Source: DATLFP01 sp035540955 (GTDB lineage: Bacteria; Actinomycetota; Acidimicrobiia; Acidimicrobiales; CADCSY01). Taken from it: 64,000 bases of DNA. Below the pieces are notes generated by a model. It was not told the DNA's origin. It did no database searches and was given only the letters and a program-made list of their open reading frames with translations. Within the stretch, counting starts at the first letter, position 1. Every line of letters begins with the position of its first letter. Made by a program: the position numbers and the translations under genes. The DNA lies in NCBI GenBank assembly GCA_035540955.1, contig DATLFP010000009.1, forward strand, positions 1-64,000, written 5' to 3'. Shown here in pieces: positions 1-7,778 of the stretch.

Positions 1-1
1 C

Positions 2-790
2 GTGAGCACGCTCGAGATCAGGGGGCTGCGGGCGGCGGCCGGCGGTACGGAGATCCTGCGGGGCATCGACCTGACCGTGAGCAGCGGCGAGGTGCACGCC
101 GTCATGGGCCCCAACGGCTCCGGGAAGTCGACCCTCTCCCACGTCCTCATGGGACGACCGGGCTACGAGGTGCTGGCCGGCGAGGTGCTGCTCGACGGGC
201 GCGACCTGCTGGCGCTGCCGGCATGGGAGCGGGCCGCCGCCGGCCTGTTCCTCGCCATGCAGTACCCGACCGAGGTGCCGGGCGTCGCCGTCGAGGAGAT
301 GCTCACCGAGGCGCTGGTCGCCGTGGGGCGCGCCGATCCCCAGGTGCGGGAGCGGATGCGGGTCGAGGCCGAGCGCATCGGCTTCGACGAGCGGTTCCTC
401 GCCCGCCCGCTCAACGTCGACCTCTCCGGCGGCGAGAAGAAGCGCAACGAGACCCTGCAGCTCGGCGTCCTGGCACCCAAGATCGCCATCCTCGACGAGA
501 TCGACTCGGGGCTCGACGTGGACGCCCTGCGAGCCGTGAGCCGCCGGGTCGAGGAGCTCACGACCGAGATCGGGCTGGGCGTGCTCGCCATCACCCACTA
601 CCGCCGGCTCCTCACGGTGCTGCGGGCCGACCGCGTGCACGTCCTGGTGCGCGGCCGCATCGTCGCGAGCGGCGGTTCGGAGCTCGCCGACGAGCTCGAG
701 GCGTCGGGCTACGCCGCGTTCGCCGGCGCCGATGACGGAGATTCGCCCGAATCAGCCGACCTCGACCCTTTCGCCGATCCGCTGGGCTGA
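2..790 (+). CDS. sufC: SufC-type Fe-S assembly ATPase (paralog 1)
   Basis: ABC-family ATPase that energises the SufBCD scaffold during cytoplasmic Fe-S cluster assembly. Visible motifs are Walker A GPNGSGKST (residues 36-44), the SufC-type signature LSGGEKKRNE (about 141-150) and Walker B AILDEIDSGLD. The 262-residue length fits the family (about 250). The gene starts with GTG at the second base of the window, so the upstream genes, probably sufB/sufD in the same operon, are cut off. A second complete sufC lies on the opposite strand at 5804-6568. The two differ clearly: this copy has a shorter N-terminus and a longer acidic C-terminus ending ADPLG. Assignment to SufC rather than a general ABC ATPase rests on the LSGGEKKRNE signature. 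Confidence 0.93.
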   Translation: MSTLEIRGLRAAAGGTEILRGIDLTVSSGEVHAVMGPNGSGKSTLSHVLMGRPGYEVLAGEVLLDGRDLLALPAWERAAAGLFLAMQYPTEVPGVAVEEMLTEALVAVGRADPQVRERMRVEAERIGFDERFLARPLNVDLSGGEKKRNETLQLGVLAPKIAILDEIDSGLDVDALRAVSRRVEELTTEIGLGVLAITHYRRLLTVLRADRVHVLVRGRIVASGGSELADELEASGYAAFAGADDGDSPESADLDPFADPLG

Positions 791-833
791 GCCCTCGGGT
801 CAAGCAATCGGCGCCGGTGCCGATGGTTCATCA

Positions 834-2990
834 GTGTTGGACGCGGGGCTGGGGACCGTCGAGGAGATTCGCACGCTGCTCGTGCCGGGCGCCGTGGTCC
901 CCGTGTTCCAGCCCGTCGTCCGGCTCGTCGACGGCAGGGTCATCGGCTACGAGGCGCTTGCCCGCTTCCCCAAGGCGCCCGTCGACCGCTCGCCGTCTGA
1001 GTGGTTCGCGATGGCCGATGCCGTCGGGCTCCGCGTCGACCTCGAGATGGCGTGCTGGTCGGCGGTCGCGCGCGTCGGCGCCCCGCCCGACGATGCGCTG
1101 CTCTTCGTCAACACCAGCCCGGTCACCCTGGTCGATCGCCGGCTCGAGGTGCTGCGGCCCACGCTCCCGGAGCGGCTCGTCCTCGAGCTCACCGAGCAGG
1201 ACGCGGTGCACGACTACGAGCTGCTGCGCAGCCGCCTGCAGTCGTGGTCGAACGACGGCGTCCGCCTCGCCATCGACGACACCGGTGCCGGCTACTCGAG
1301 CCTGCAGCACGTGCTGCAGCTGGCGCCCGAGTTCCTCAAGCTCGACCGCTCCCTGATCGAGGGCGTCGACCGCGACCGCAGCCGTCGGGCGCTCGTCTGG
1401 TCGCTCGTGGCCTTCGCCCGGGAGGTCGGCGCGACGGTGATCGCCGAGGGCGTCGAGCGCCAGGAGGAGCTCGCCGTGCTCCGCGAGGCGGGCGTCCACC
1501 TCGCCCAGGGATGGCTGCTGGGGCGGCCCGGGCCCCCGTGGCCCCGCAACGCCTTCACGCCCGAGCGGGATCTGGCCGCGGTCACCCCCGCCAACGCCGT
1601 CGAGGAGGAAGAGCGGTTCCTGCGGTCGCTGCGCCACAGCCGCGACGCCACCGAGGCGGCCACGGCCGTGTGCGAGCACCTCCACCGGTGGGGCCAGCTG
1701 ATGCCCAGCGTGTACATCGCGCGTGACGGGTTGCTGCGCTGCCTCGCCCAGCGCGGGTACTGGCAGATCCTCGACGGGCTCCCCGAGGGTGTCGGGGTCC
1801 TCTCGTCGGTGATGCGCTCCGGGCAACGGGTGGCGCTCCACGATCTCGGCCCCGCCGACTTCCTCGAGGCCGCCCCCGGCGTCGTGGCCGAGATCGCGGT
1901 GCCGCTGTGGGTCGGCGGACGGGTGATCGGCGGGCTCAACGTCGAGTCGCTCAGCCCCCTGACCGCCGAGGCCGAGGAGGAGATCGACCGGTGCGCGGCG
2001 CTCCTGTCGGTCCGCCTCGCGGAGGTCGGCACCGAGCGGGCCGACTCCCCGCTCGCCCGGCTGGCCCGAACCTCCAAGGAGCTGGCCGGGCTGTCCGATC
2101 ACGACGCGATCCGGCGGGCCGTCGTGCGAATGGCGTGTGAGGTCTCGGGGATGAGCAGTGCGCTTCTCGCCGAGCGGGCTCCCGACGGCACCTTGGCACT
2201 GGTCGAGACCGCCGGCCCGCTCGCCGACGCGTTCGCGTCGATCCCCGAGGAGCACATCGACCGGCTGGCGGCGATGGTCGACCGCGTCAGCTCGTGCTAC
2301 ACCGCCGGCGACGTCACCGGCCGCCCCGTCGCCGGGACCGAGACGCTGCGGGAGGCGGGCGCGATCGAGGTCGCCGTCCTGCCGCTGCTGTCGCTCGGCC
2401 GCCGGACCGGTGTGCTGGTCGTCGCCCACACGTCGGCCATGCACCTCTCGACCGAAGAGATCGAGCCGCTCGAGCTGCTGGCCGCCGAGGCCGGTCGCTG
2501 CCTCGATCTGGCATCGACCGTCGCCGAGCTCCGGTACCGCGCGACGCGCGATCCGTTGACCGACCTCGAGAACCACTCGGCCTTCTACGAGGCGCTGGGG
2601 TCGGACCGGCGGTCGTTCGCGGTGGCGATGCTCGACCTCGACGGCTTCAAGGCCGTGAACGACAGCGCCGGCCACCTCGTCGGGGACCACGTGCTGCGCG
2701 ACGTGGCGCGGGCCATCGAAGCCGCGCTCCGGACCGAGGACCGCGTCTACCGGATCGGCGGTGACGAGTTCGCGGCGATCCTCCCGGGCCTCGACCTCGA
2801 GGCGGCCCGGGTCGTCGGCAAGCGGGTGTGCGCCGCGGCCCGCGAGGTGCTGGCCCCGTTCGGCGCGTCGCTGTCCGTCGGCATCACCGTGCCGCTGGCC
2901 GACGAGGCGGCGACGTCGTTCCTCGATCGCGCCGACCGCATGCTCTATGCCGCGAAGCGCGCGAGCGGCGGAGGCGTGGAGGTCGGCTAG
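834..2990 (+). CDS. EAL - GAF-like - GGDEF cyclic-di-GMP enzyme
   Basis: Predicted bifunctional cyclic-di-GMP turnover protein of about 718 residues. The N-terminal EAL phosphodiesterase domain keeps the YEAL motif, the LELTEQD glutamates, IDDTGAGYSS, the KLDRS lysine/aspartate and the AEGVE and AQGWLLG segments. The middle has two GAF-like regions without obvious cofactor residues, and the C-terminal diguanylate cyclase domain has an intact GGDEF in YRIGGDEFAAILP. Both catalytic sites therefore look competent. No membrane segment is seen, so it is probably cytosolic. The GTG at 834 is chosen as start because the in-frame stretch from an ATG at 732 overlaps sufC by 59 nt and has much lower GC at third positions than the rest; the longer form would have 752 residues. 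The EAL-first, GGDEF-last order is the reverse of the commonest arrangement. Confidence 0.88.
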   Translation: MLDAGLGTVEEIRTLLVPGAVVPVFQPVVRLVDGRVIGYEALARFPKAPVDRSPSEWFAMADAVGLRVDLEMACWSAVARVGAPPDDALLFVNTSPVTLVDRRLEVLRPTLPERLVLELTEQDAVHDYELLRSRLQSWSNDGVRLAIDDTGAGYSSLQHVLQLAPEFLKLDRSLIEGVDRDRSRRALVWSLVAFAREVGATVIAEGVERQEELAVLREAGVHLAQGWLLGRPGPPWPRNAFTPERDLAAVTPANAVEEEERFLRSLRHSRDATEAATAVCEHLHRWGQLMPSVYIARDGLLRCLAQRGYWQILDGLPEGVGVLSSVMRSGQRVALHDLGPADFLEAAPGVVAEIAVPLWVGGRVIGGLNVESLSPLTAEAEEEIDRCAALLSVRLAEVGTERADSPLARLARTSKELAGLSDHDAIRRAVVRMACEVSGMSSALLAERAPDGTLALVETAGPLADAFASIPEEHIDRLAAMVDRVSSCYTAGDVTGRPVAGTETLREAGAIEVAVLPLLSLGRRTGVLVVAHTSAMHLSTEEIEPLELLAAEAGRCLDLASTVAELRYRATRDPLTDLENHSAFYEALGSDRRSFAVAMLDLDGFKAVNDSAGHLVGDHVLRDVARAIEAALRTEDRVYRIGGDEFAAILPGLDLEAARVVGKRVCAAAREVLAPFGASLSVGITVPLADEAATSFLDRADRMLYAAKRASGGGVEVG

Positions 2991-3004
2991 GTAACGTCGG
3001 CCCG

Positions 3005-3319
3005 ATGGCGGACGTGCTGACCGACGAGCAGATCGACAAGGCGCTGGCGGCGCTGCCCGGCTGGAGCCGGCGGCAGGGCGCGCTCCACCACGATGTCCGG
3101 TTCAAGGACTTCAACGAGGCGTTCGGGTTCATGACCCGCGTCGCCCTCGTGGCCGAGCGGCTCGACCACCATCCGGATTGGTCCAACTCGTGGAACACCG
3201 TGTCGATCGACATCGTGAACCACGCCGCCGGTGGGGTGACCCAGCGGTGCCTCGACCTGGCCCTCGCCATCGACGGCCTGTACCGCGTCACCCACGAGTC
3301 CGAGATCACCACCACCTGA
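3005..3319 (+). CDS. 4a-hydroxytetrahydrobiopterin dehydratase (PCD/DCoH family)
   Basis: Small cytosolic enzyme of 104 residues that dehydrates pterin-4a-carbinolamine. The family signature is plain: RLDHHPDWSNSWNTVSI supplies the paired histidines, proline and aromatic residues, and VNHAAGGVTQRCLDLA supplies the third histidine and closing aspartate. It starts with ATG 14 nt after the EAL/GGDEF stop and may be co-transcribed with it. No aromatic amino-acid hydroxylase is seen nearby, as is common for bacterial PCD genes, which may also serve molybdopterin or general pterin metabolism. The family call is secure; the physiological substrate is not. Confidence 0.92.
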   Translation: MADVLTDEQIDKALAALPGWSRRQGALHHDVRFKDFNEAFGFMTRVALVAERLDHHPDWSNSWNTVSIDIVNHAAGGVTQRCLDLALAIDGLYRVTHESEITTT

Positions 3320-3373
3320 CGCTGACGCCCACGAGGTCACGGTGCAGGCAGCCACCCCCGTGGTGGTCCCGTG

Positions 3374-4015
3374 CTACGACCTCTCGCGTCGTGGCCCCGC
3401 GAACCGGTCGGCGTCGAAGCCGTCGGGGGCGGCGACCTCGGCGATGCGCTCCGGCACGTCGTCAAACTCGAGCTTCAGGGCGCGGCTGATGACGGCGTGC
3501 ATCTCGTACATCGCCGTGATGTAGGTGAGCTCGAGGATCTCCTCGTCCGACAGGTGCCGCTGCAGTGCGGTGAAGACCTCGTCGGGGACGCGGCCGCCGT
3601 CGAACACGAGGCAGTCGGTGTACGCGAGCACAGCCCGCTCGGCGTCGTCGAAGCAGTCGGCGACCGGCCACGACGGGATGGCGGCGATCTTCTCCTCGGG
3701 CATCCCGAGCCCCCGGCACGACTTGCAGTGCTGGGAGTACACGAACTGGCTCTGGCGGGCCCAGCCGACGCGGGTCTGGCCCAGCTCGCGCAGCAGCGGA
3801 TCGAGGCGGCGGGCGGGGCTCCGGTAGAGGCCGAAGCCGCGCACGGCGTGATCGAGGATCTCGGGGTCGAGAGCGAAGACCGTCCACCAATCGCCGGGGC
3901 TGCCGGTGTCGGTGCCCGGTTCGGCGACCGGGTCGCGATCGCCGAACAAGAGGTCGTACAGCGGCAGCACCGACGGGGCGGCGTCGGCGCGGGGGACCTG
4001 GCGAAGTCGAGGCAT
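3374..4015 (-). CDS. Carboxymuconolactone decarboxylase / AhpD-like protein
   Basis: Predicted 213-residue all-alpha protein of the CMD/AhpD superfamily. The conserved segment FVYSQHCKSCRGLG (around residues 92-105) holds a CxxC pair where AhpD-type proteins carry their redox cysteines, followed by the helical DEEILELTYITAMYEMHAVISRAL region. The activity could be disulfide/peroxidase-linked, or a decarboxylase-like fold with another role; the sequence does not settle this. It is the last gene after sufC-sufS-sufU, 46 bp downstream of sufU on the same strand, so it may belong to that operon and serve thiol redox balance, which is an inference from position. Confidence 0.78.
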   Translation of the reverse strand: MPRLRQVPRADAAPSVLPLYDLLFGDRDPVAEPGTDTGSPGDWWTVFALDPEILDHAVRGFGLYRSPARRLDPLLRELGQTRVGWARQSQFVYSQHCKSCRGLGMPEEKIAAIPSWPVADCFDDAERAVLAYTDCLVFDGGRVPDEVFTALQRHLSDEEILELTYITAMYEMHAVISRALKLEFDDVPERIAEVAAPDGFDADRFAGPRRERS

Positions 4016-4061
4016 GCCGTGAGTCTTCCCCGCACCGGGTCCGGTCGGCGGGCCGGCGCGC

Positions 4062-4559
4062 TCAGGACGCCTGATGCACCTCGTCGAGGGCCTGGGTCAG
4101 GGTGTTCCAGGAGAGGGTGGCGCACTTGATGCGGACGGGGAACTTGACGACGCCCTGCAGCGCCTCGAGGTCGCCCAGCTTCACCTCGGGGTCGGGAACC
4201 GGGGTGTCGGTGCCGCTGCCGTCGGGCTCGCCGTCACCTTCGAGCTTCGATTCGTGGATCGACATGAGCGCCTTGAACGCACGGGTGAGCGCGCGGGCCT
4301 CGTCGATCGTCTTGCCCTTCACGGCGGCCGACATCATCGACGCCGACGACTGGCTGATCGAGCAGCCCTGGCCTCCGACCTTCAGGTCGCGGATGACGCC
4401 ACCGCCGTCGACCTCGACGTAGAGCACGATCTCGTCGCCGCACAGCGGGTTGAACCCCTCGGCCCGATGGGCGGGAGGCGACGGGAGCTCGCCACGGTTC
4501 CGCGGGTTGCGGTAGTGGTCGAGGATGATCTCGCGATAGAGGTCTTCGAGTCCGGGCAT
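4062..4559 (-). CDS. sufU: SufU zinc-dependent sulfur acceptor / scaffold
   Basis: NifU/IscU-fold protein of 165 residues that receives persulfide sulfur from SufS. The three conserved cysteines are in NPLCGDE, GQGCSISQSSAS and IKCATLSW, and the aspartate of CGDE completes the metal site. A 20-30 residue insertion around DGEPDGSGTDTPVPDPE separates the second and third cysteines, as expected for SufU rather than IscU, though it is longer and more acidic than usual. It lies 12 nt downstream of sufS in the same operon, matching the typical SufS-SufU partnership of Gram-positive bacteria and actinobacteria. Confidence 0.94.
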   Translation of the reverse strand: MPGLEDLYREIILDHYRNPRNRGELPSPPAHRAEGFNPLCGDEIVLYVEVDGGGVIRDLKVGGQGCSISQSSASMMSAAVKGKTIDEARALTRAFKALMSIHESKLEGDGEPDGSGTDTPVPDPEVKLGDLEALQGVVKFPVRIKCATLSWNTLTQALDEVHQAS

Positions 4560-4571
4560 CTGTCTCTCTGT

Positions 4572-5807
4572 CTAGAAGAAGAAGTCGGCGCAGGCGAGCA
4601 GGGCATCGGCGAGTGCGTCGACGTCGTCGGTGTCGTTGTAGACGTAGAAGGACGCCCGTGCCGTCGCGCCCACGCCGAGGCACCGCATGAGCGGCTTGGC
4701 GCAGTGGTGGCCGGCCCGGACGCAGACACCCGACTGGTCGAGCACCTGGGTGATGTCGTGCGGGTGGATGTCCTTGAAGCCGAGGGAGAGCACGCCTCCC
4801 CGGTCGCCGTCGGCGGGCGGGCCGTGGATCACGAGGTCGTCACCGAGGCGCTCGGTGAGGGTCTCGATGGCATAGGCGGTGACCCGCCGCTCGTGGGCCC
4901 ACACCGCGTCCATGCCGTACCGGTCGAGCTCGTCGCAGGCGACGGCCAGTCCGATGGCCTCGGCGATCGGCGGGGTGCCGGCCTCGAACTTGTGCGGGAG
5001 TCCCTCGGGAGTGAAGCCGTCGAGGCGGACCTCGCGGATCATCCCGCCGCCGCCGAGGAACGGGGGCATGGCGTCGAGCAGGGCCTCGCGGCCCCACAGC
5101 ACGCCGATGCCGGTGGGGCCGAGCATCTTGTGGCCGGTGAAGGCGACGAGGTCGGCGCCCATCGCCTGCACGTCGGTGGGCAGGTGGGGCACGTACTGGG
5201 CGGCGTCGATCACCGCGATCGCGCCGGCGGCGTGGGCGGCGTCGACGAGGTGGCGGATCGGCGGGATCGTCCCGAGCACGTTCGACATCGCCGTGAACGA
5301 CAGCACCTTGGCGCCGTCGAGCGTCTGCTCGAGATCGCTCAGGTCGAGCACGTGATCAGGCGTGACCCGCAGCCACCGGATCTCGAAGCCGATCTGCTCC
5401 TGGAGGATCTGCCACGGCACGATGTTCGAGTGGTGCTCCATCTCCGTGAGGACCACGATGTCGCCGGCGCGCAGGTTCGCCCGACCCCAGGATCCGGCGA
5501 CGAGGTTGAGGGCCTCGGTGACGTTCTTGGTGAAGAGGATCTCGTTCTCCGACGGCGCGTTGACGAAGCGGGCCACTCGCCGGCGGGCCGCCTCGTAGCG
5601 GGCGTCGGCCTCCTGGGCGATGGCATACACGCCGCGGTGCACGTTGGCGTGCGTCGTCTCGTAGTACTCGCTCATGGCGTCGATCACCGCCCGGGGCTTC
5701 TGCGACGACGAGGCCGAGTCGAGGTAGACGAAGGGACGGCCGAGCGAGGCGTGGTGCTCGATGATCGGGAAGTCCTTGCGGACGGCGGCGACGTCGAGCG
5801 CGCTCAC
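4572..5807 (-). CDS. sufS: SufS cysteine desulfurase
   Basis: PLP-dependent cysteine desulfurase, 411 residues, that releases sulfur from L-cysteine as enzyme persulfide for SufU and the SufBCD scaffold. The PLP lysine is in FTGHKMLGPTGIG, the cofactor-contacting histidine in TEMEHHSNIVPW, and the active cysteine in RAGHHCAKPLMRCLG, the group II (SufS) context. The GTG start at 5807 overlaps the upstream sufC stop by 4 nt (GTGA), so translation is probably coupled. The C-terminus ends in an unusual DFFF. Confidence 0.96.
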   Translation of the reverse strand: MSALDVAAVRKDFPIIEHHASLGRPFVYLDSASSSQKPRAVIDAMSEYYETTHANVHRGVYAIAQEADARYEAARRRVARFVNAPSENEILFTKNVTEALNLVAGSWGRANLRAGDIVVLTEMEHHSNIVPWQILQEQIGFEIRWLRVTPDHVLDLSDLEQTLDGAKVLSFTAMSNVLGTIPPIRHLVDAAHAAGAIAVIDAAQYVPHLPTDVQAMGADLVAFTGHKMLGPTGIGVLWGREALLDAMPPFLGGGGMIREVRLDGFTPEGLPHKFEAGTPPIAEAIGLAVACDELDRYGMDAVWAHERRVTAYAIETLTERLGDDLVIHGPPADGDRGGVLSLGFKDIHPHDITQVLDQSGVCVRAGHHCAKPLMRCLGVGATARASFYVYNDTDDVDALADALLACADFFF

Positions 5808-6568
5808 GCTTGCCCGATGCCTTCGTAGCCCTCGCGCTCGAGCCGCTCGGCCAGGTCCGGCCCCCCGCTCTCGACGATGCGGCCACCCATGAGGATGTGC
5901 ACGCGGTCCGGGGTCAGCAGATCGAGGATCCGCTGGTAGTGGGTGATGAGCACGACGCCGAGCTCGGGGCGGTCCTTGCGGACCTCGTTCACGCCGCGGG
6001 CGACGATGCGGAGGGCGTCGATGTCGAGACCGGAGTCGGTCTCGTCGAGGATGGCGAGGTCGGGCTCGAGGATCGCCATCTGGAGGACCTCGTTGCGCTT
6101 CTTCTCACCGCCCGAGAAGCCCTCGTTGAGGTAGCGGTCGGCGAAGGACGGGTCCATGTCGAGGCGGCCCATCCAGTCCATGATCGCGAGGCGGGTCTCG
6201 AGCGCCGACAGGTCCTCGATGCCCTTGCGGGCGGCGAGCGCCTGCTGGAGGAAGGAGCGGACCGGCACCCCGGCGATCTCCTGCGGGTACTGGAAGGCGA
6301 GGAAGATCCCCGCCTTGGCCCGCACGTCGGTCGGCCAGTCGGTGATGTCCTCGCCCTTGTAGCGGATGTGGCCGCCGGTCACCGCGTACTCGGGGCTGCC
6401 CAGGAGGGTGCTGGCGAGGGTCGACTTCCCGGAGCCGTTGGGGCCCATGAGGGCGTGGACCTCGCCGGGCTGGACCCGCAGGTCGACGCCCTTCAGGATC
6501 TCGACGGGGACGCCCTCGTCGGCGACAGCGACGTGGAGGTCCTCGATCTCGAAGAGCGGCTCGGCCAC
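5804..6568 (-). CDS. sufC: SufC Fe-S assembly ATPase (paralog 2)
   Basis: Second SufC in the window, 254 residues, with Walker A GPNGSGKST, signature FSGGEKKRNEVLQMA and Walker B AILDETDSGLDIDALR. It leads a tight sufC-sufS-sufU operon, with a 4-nt overlap into sufS. Its sequence is closer to typical bacterial SufC (FQYPQEIAGVPV) than the copy at 2-790. Since that copy presumably ends the sufB/sufD operon off the left edge, the two may supply different SufBD complexes, or one may be redundant; only the presence of two intact copies is seen. Start is GTG, preceded at 6 nt by a TACACT box. Confidence 0.95.
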   Translation of the reverse strand: MAEPLFEIEDLHVAVADEGVPVEILKGVDLRVQPGEVHALMGPNGSGKSTLASTLLGSPEYAVTGGHIRYKGEDITDWPTDVRAKAGIFLAFQYPQEIAGVPVRSFLQQALAARKGIEDLSALETRLAIMDWMGRLDMDPSFADRYLNEGFSGGEKKRNEVLQMAILEPDLAILDETDSGLDIDALRIVARGVNEVRKDRPELGVVLITHYQRILDLLTPDRVHILMGGRIVESGGPDLAERLEREGYEGIGQA

Positions 6569-6619
6569 CCCGCCAGTGTATTCGCACTACCTGGATAGGA
6601 GAAACCTCGATGCGCCTAT
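6569..6619 (-). promoter_or_regulatory. Candidate sufC-sufS-sufU promoter region with inverted repeat
   Basis: Read on the minus strand, a TACACT box lies 6 nt before the sufC GTG, giving a nearly leaderless transcript, with a weak TTCTCC -35 candidate 17 nt further up. A 5-bp inverted repeat, ATAGG (6595-6599) and CCTAT (6615-6619), flanks this upstream part and could be an operator for a Rrf2/SufR-like regulator. The arms are short and no regulator gene is in view. Confidence 0.35.
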
Positions 6620-6629
6620 TCTGCGGCGT

Positions 6630-7778
6630 TCACGGCTTCCCGGCTCGTACGAACTCGAAGTGGACCGGGTCAGGGTCGAGCCAGCGACCCCCCCAGGTGA
6701 GCCCCCAGCGCTCCATCACCTCGACGAGTCCGGGCGCGGCCGGCATCGGTACGAGGTCGACCGCTGCACCCCAGGCGTGGCGGGACGGGTGGTCCCCGCC
6801 GGCGATGGTGCGCGGGTTCCAGCAGCCGGAAGCCGTGCGGTCGATGGTCTCCAGCAGGCCACGGTCGGCGAGCTCGGTGAGCGCCGAGCGCAGCACCGGG
6901 ACGAGGTCGCGGTGGCATCGGATCCGGCCGAGCACCGGCATGTCGACCGACACCAGCCACTCGGCCATCCAGGCGGCGTCGAGCTCGAGGCGACCCCCGC
7001 CGAGTCGGCGAGCGCTCCACTCGCCGAAGGTGACCTTCAGCACCGACGGTGGCAGCACCGCGTCGCCATGACGCAACCACGGCGTCTCGCCGGGCCCGCG
7101 GACCCGCACCGCCATGTCGCCGACAGCGGCACGGATCTCATGCTCGGCCGCGGAGCGGTCACCCTCGAACTGGACGAGCACGTAGCGCTCCGTGCGCACG
7201 CCGGCGGCAGGGGCGTCCGCAGAAGCCAGCACGAGCTCGGCCGCCCCCACCGCCTCGTCGGCGATGACGCCGGCGACGCGCAGCTCGCGGCCACCGTCGA
7301 GCGTGATGGTGCCGCCTCGGTCGAGGCGGCGAAGACGCGCCGACGTGGCCCCGAGGAGCGCCTCACCGGGACCGAGGGCGCAGACGGCAGTCGCCTCGGC
7401 GAGAGGGACCAGCGGCGACCAGGTCTCGCAGTCGAAGGCGACGGCGTCGAGGGGTATGGCGAAGCCGGCATCGAGGACATCCACCGGACGGCCGGACGTG
7501 TCAGTCGAGCCCGTCATCCAGACGGTGTCGGCCGAGACGGCCGACACCGGTCCCATGCCCGTCGCCGCGACCCGATCGGCCATGCCGGCCGGGAGCCCGC
7601 CCGTGGTCCAGACGAGAAGAACGCCGCCCCGCGGCGCGGGCACCGGCTCACGGTCGATGGCCGCCACCGTCGCCGGCGGGAGGACGACGGTCACTTCACC
7701 GTCGCGCAGCGCGGAGGTGGCGGCTGCTCCCGCGATGGTTCCCGCGAGCAGAGCGGTGACCAGTGCCAGCCGTCTCAT
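6630..7778 (-). CDS. Secreted M15 (VanY/D-Ala-D-Ala carboxypeptidase-like) protein
   Basis: 382-residue protein starting MRRLALVTALLAGT, a signal peptide or membrane anchor, with no lipobox cysteine. The last about 120 residues form an M15-type peptidase domain: HRDLVPVL, then SRHAWGAAVDL with the zinc histidine and aspartate, and WGG...DPDPVHFEF with the second zinc histidine. The middle 200 residues are not recognised and look like an extracytoplasmic beta-rich sensor region. The ATG at 7778 overlaps the anti-sigma stop by 4 nt (ATGA), which sets the start and ties the gene to the ECF module. It may remodel peptidoglycan, or act in signal sensing beside the anti-sigma factor (inference). 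Confidence 0.8.
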   Translation of the reverse strand: MRRLALVTALLAGTIAGAAATSALRDGEVTVVLPPATVAAIDREPVPAPRGGVLLVWTTGGLPAGMADRVAATGMGPVSAVSADTVWMTGSTDTSGRPVDVLDAGFAIPLDAVAFDCETWSPLVPLAEATAVCALGPGEALLGATSARLRRLDRGGTITLDGGRELRVAGVIADEAVGAAELVLASADAPAAGVRTERYVLVQFEGDRSAAEHEIRAAVGDMAVRVRGPGETPWLRHGDAVLPPSVLKVTFGEWSARRLGGGRLELDAAWMAEWLVSVDMPVLGRIRCHRDLVPVLRSALTELADRGLLETIDRTASGCWNPRTIAGGDHPSRHAWGAAVDLVPMPAAPGLVEVMERWGLTWGGRWLDPDPVHFEFVRAGKP

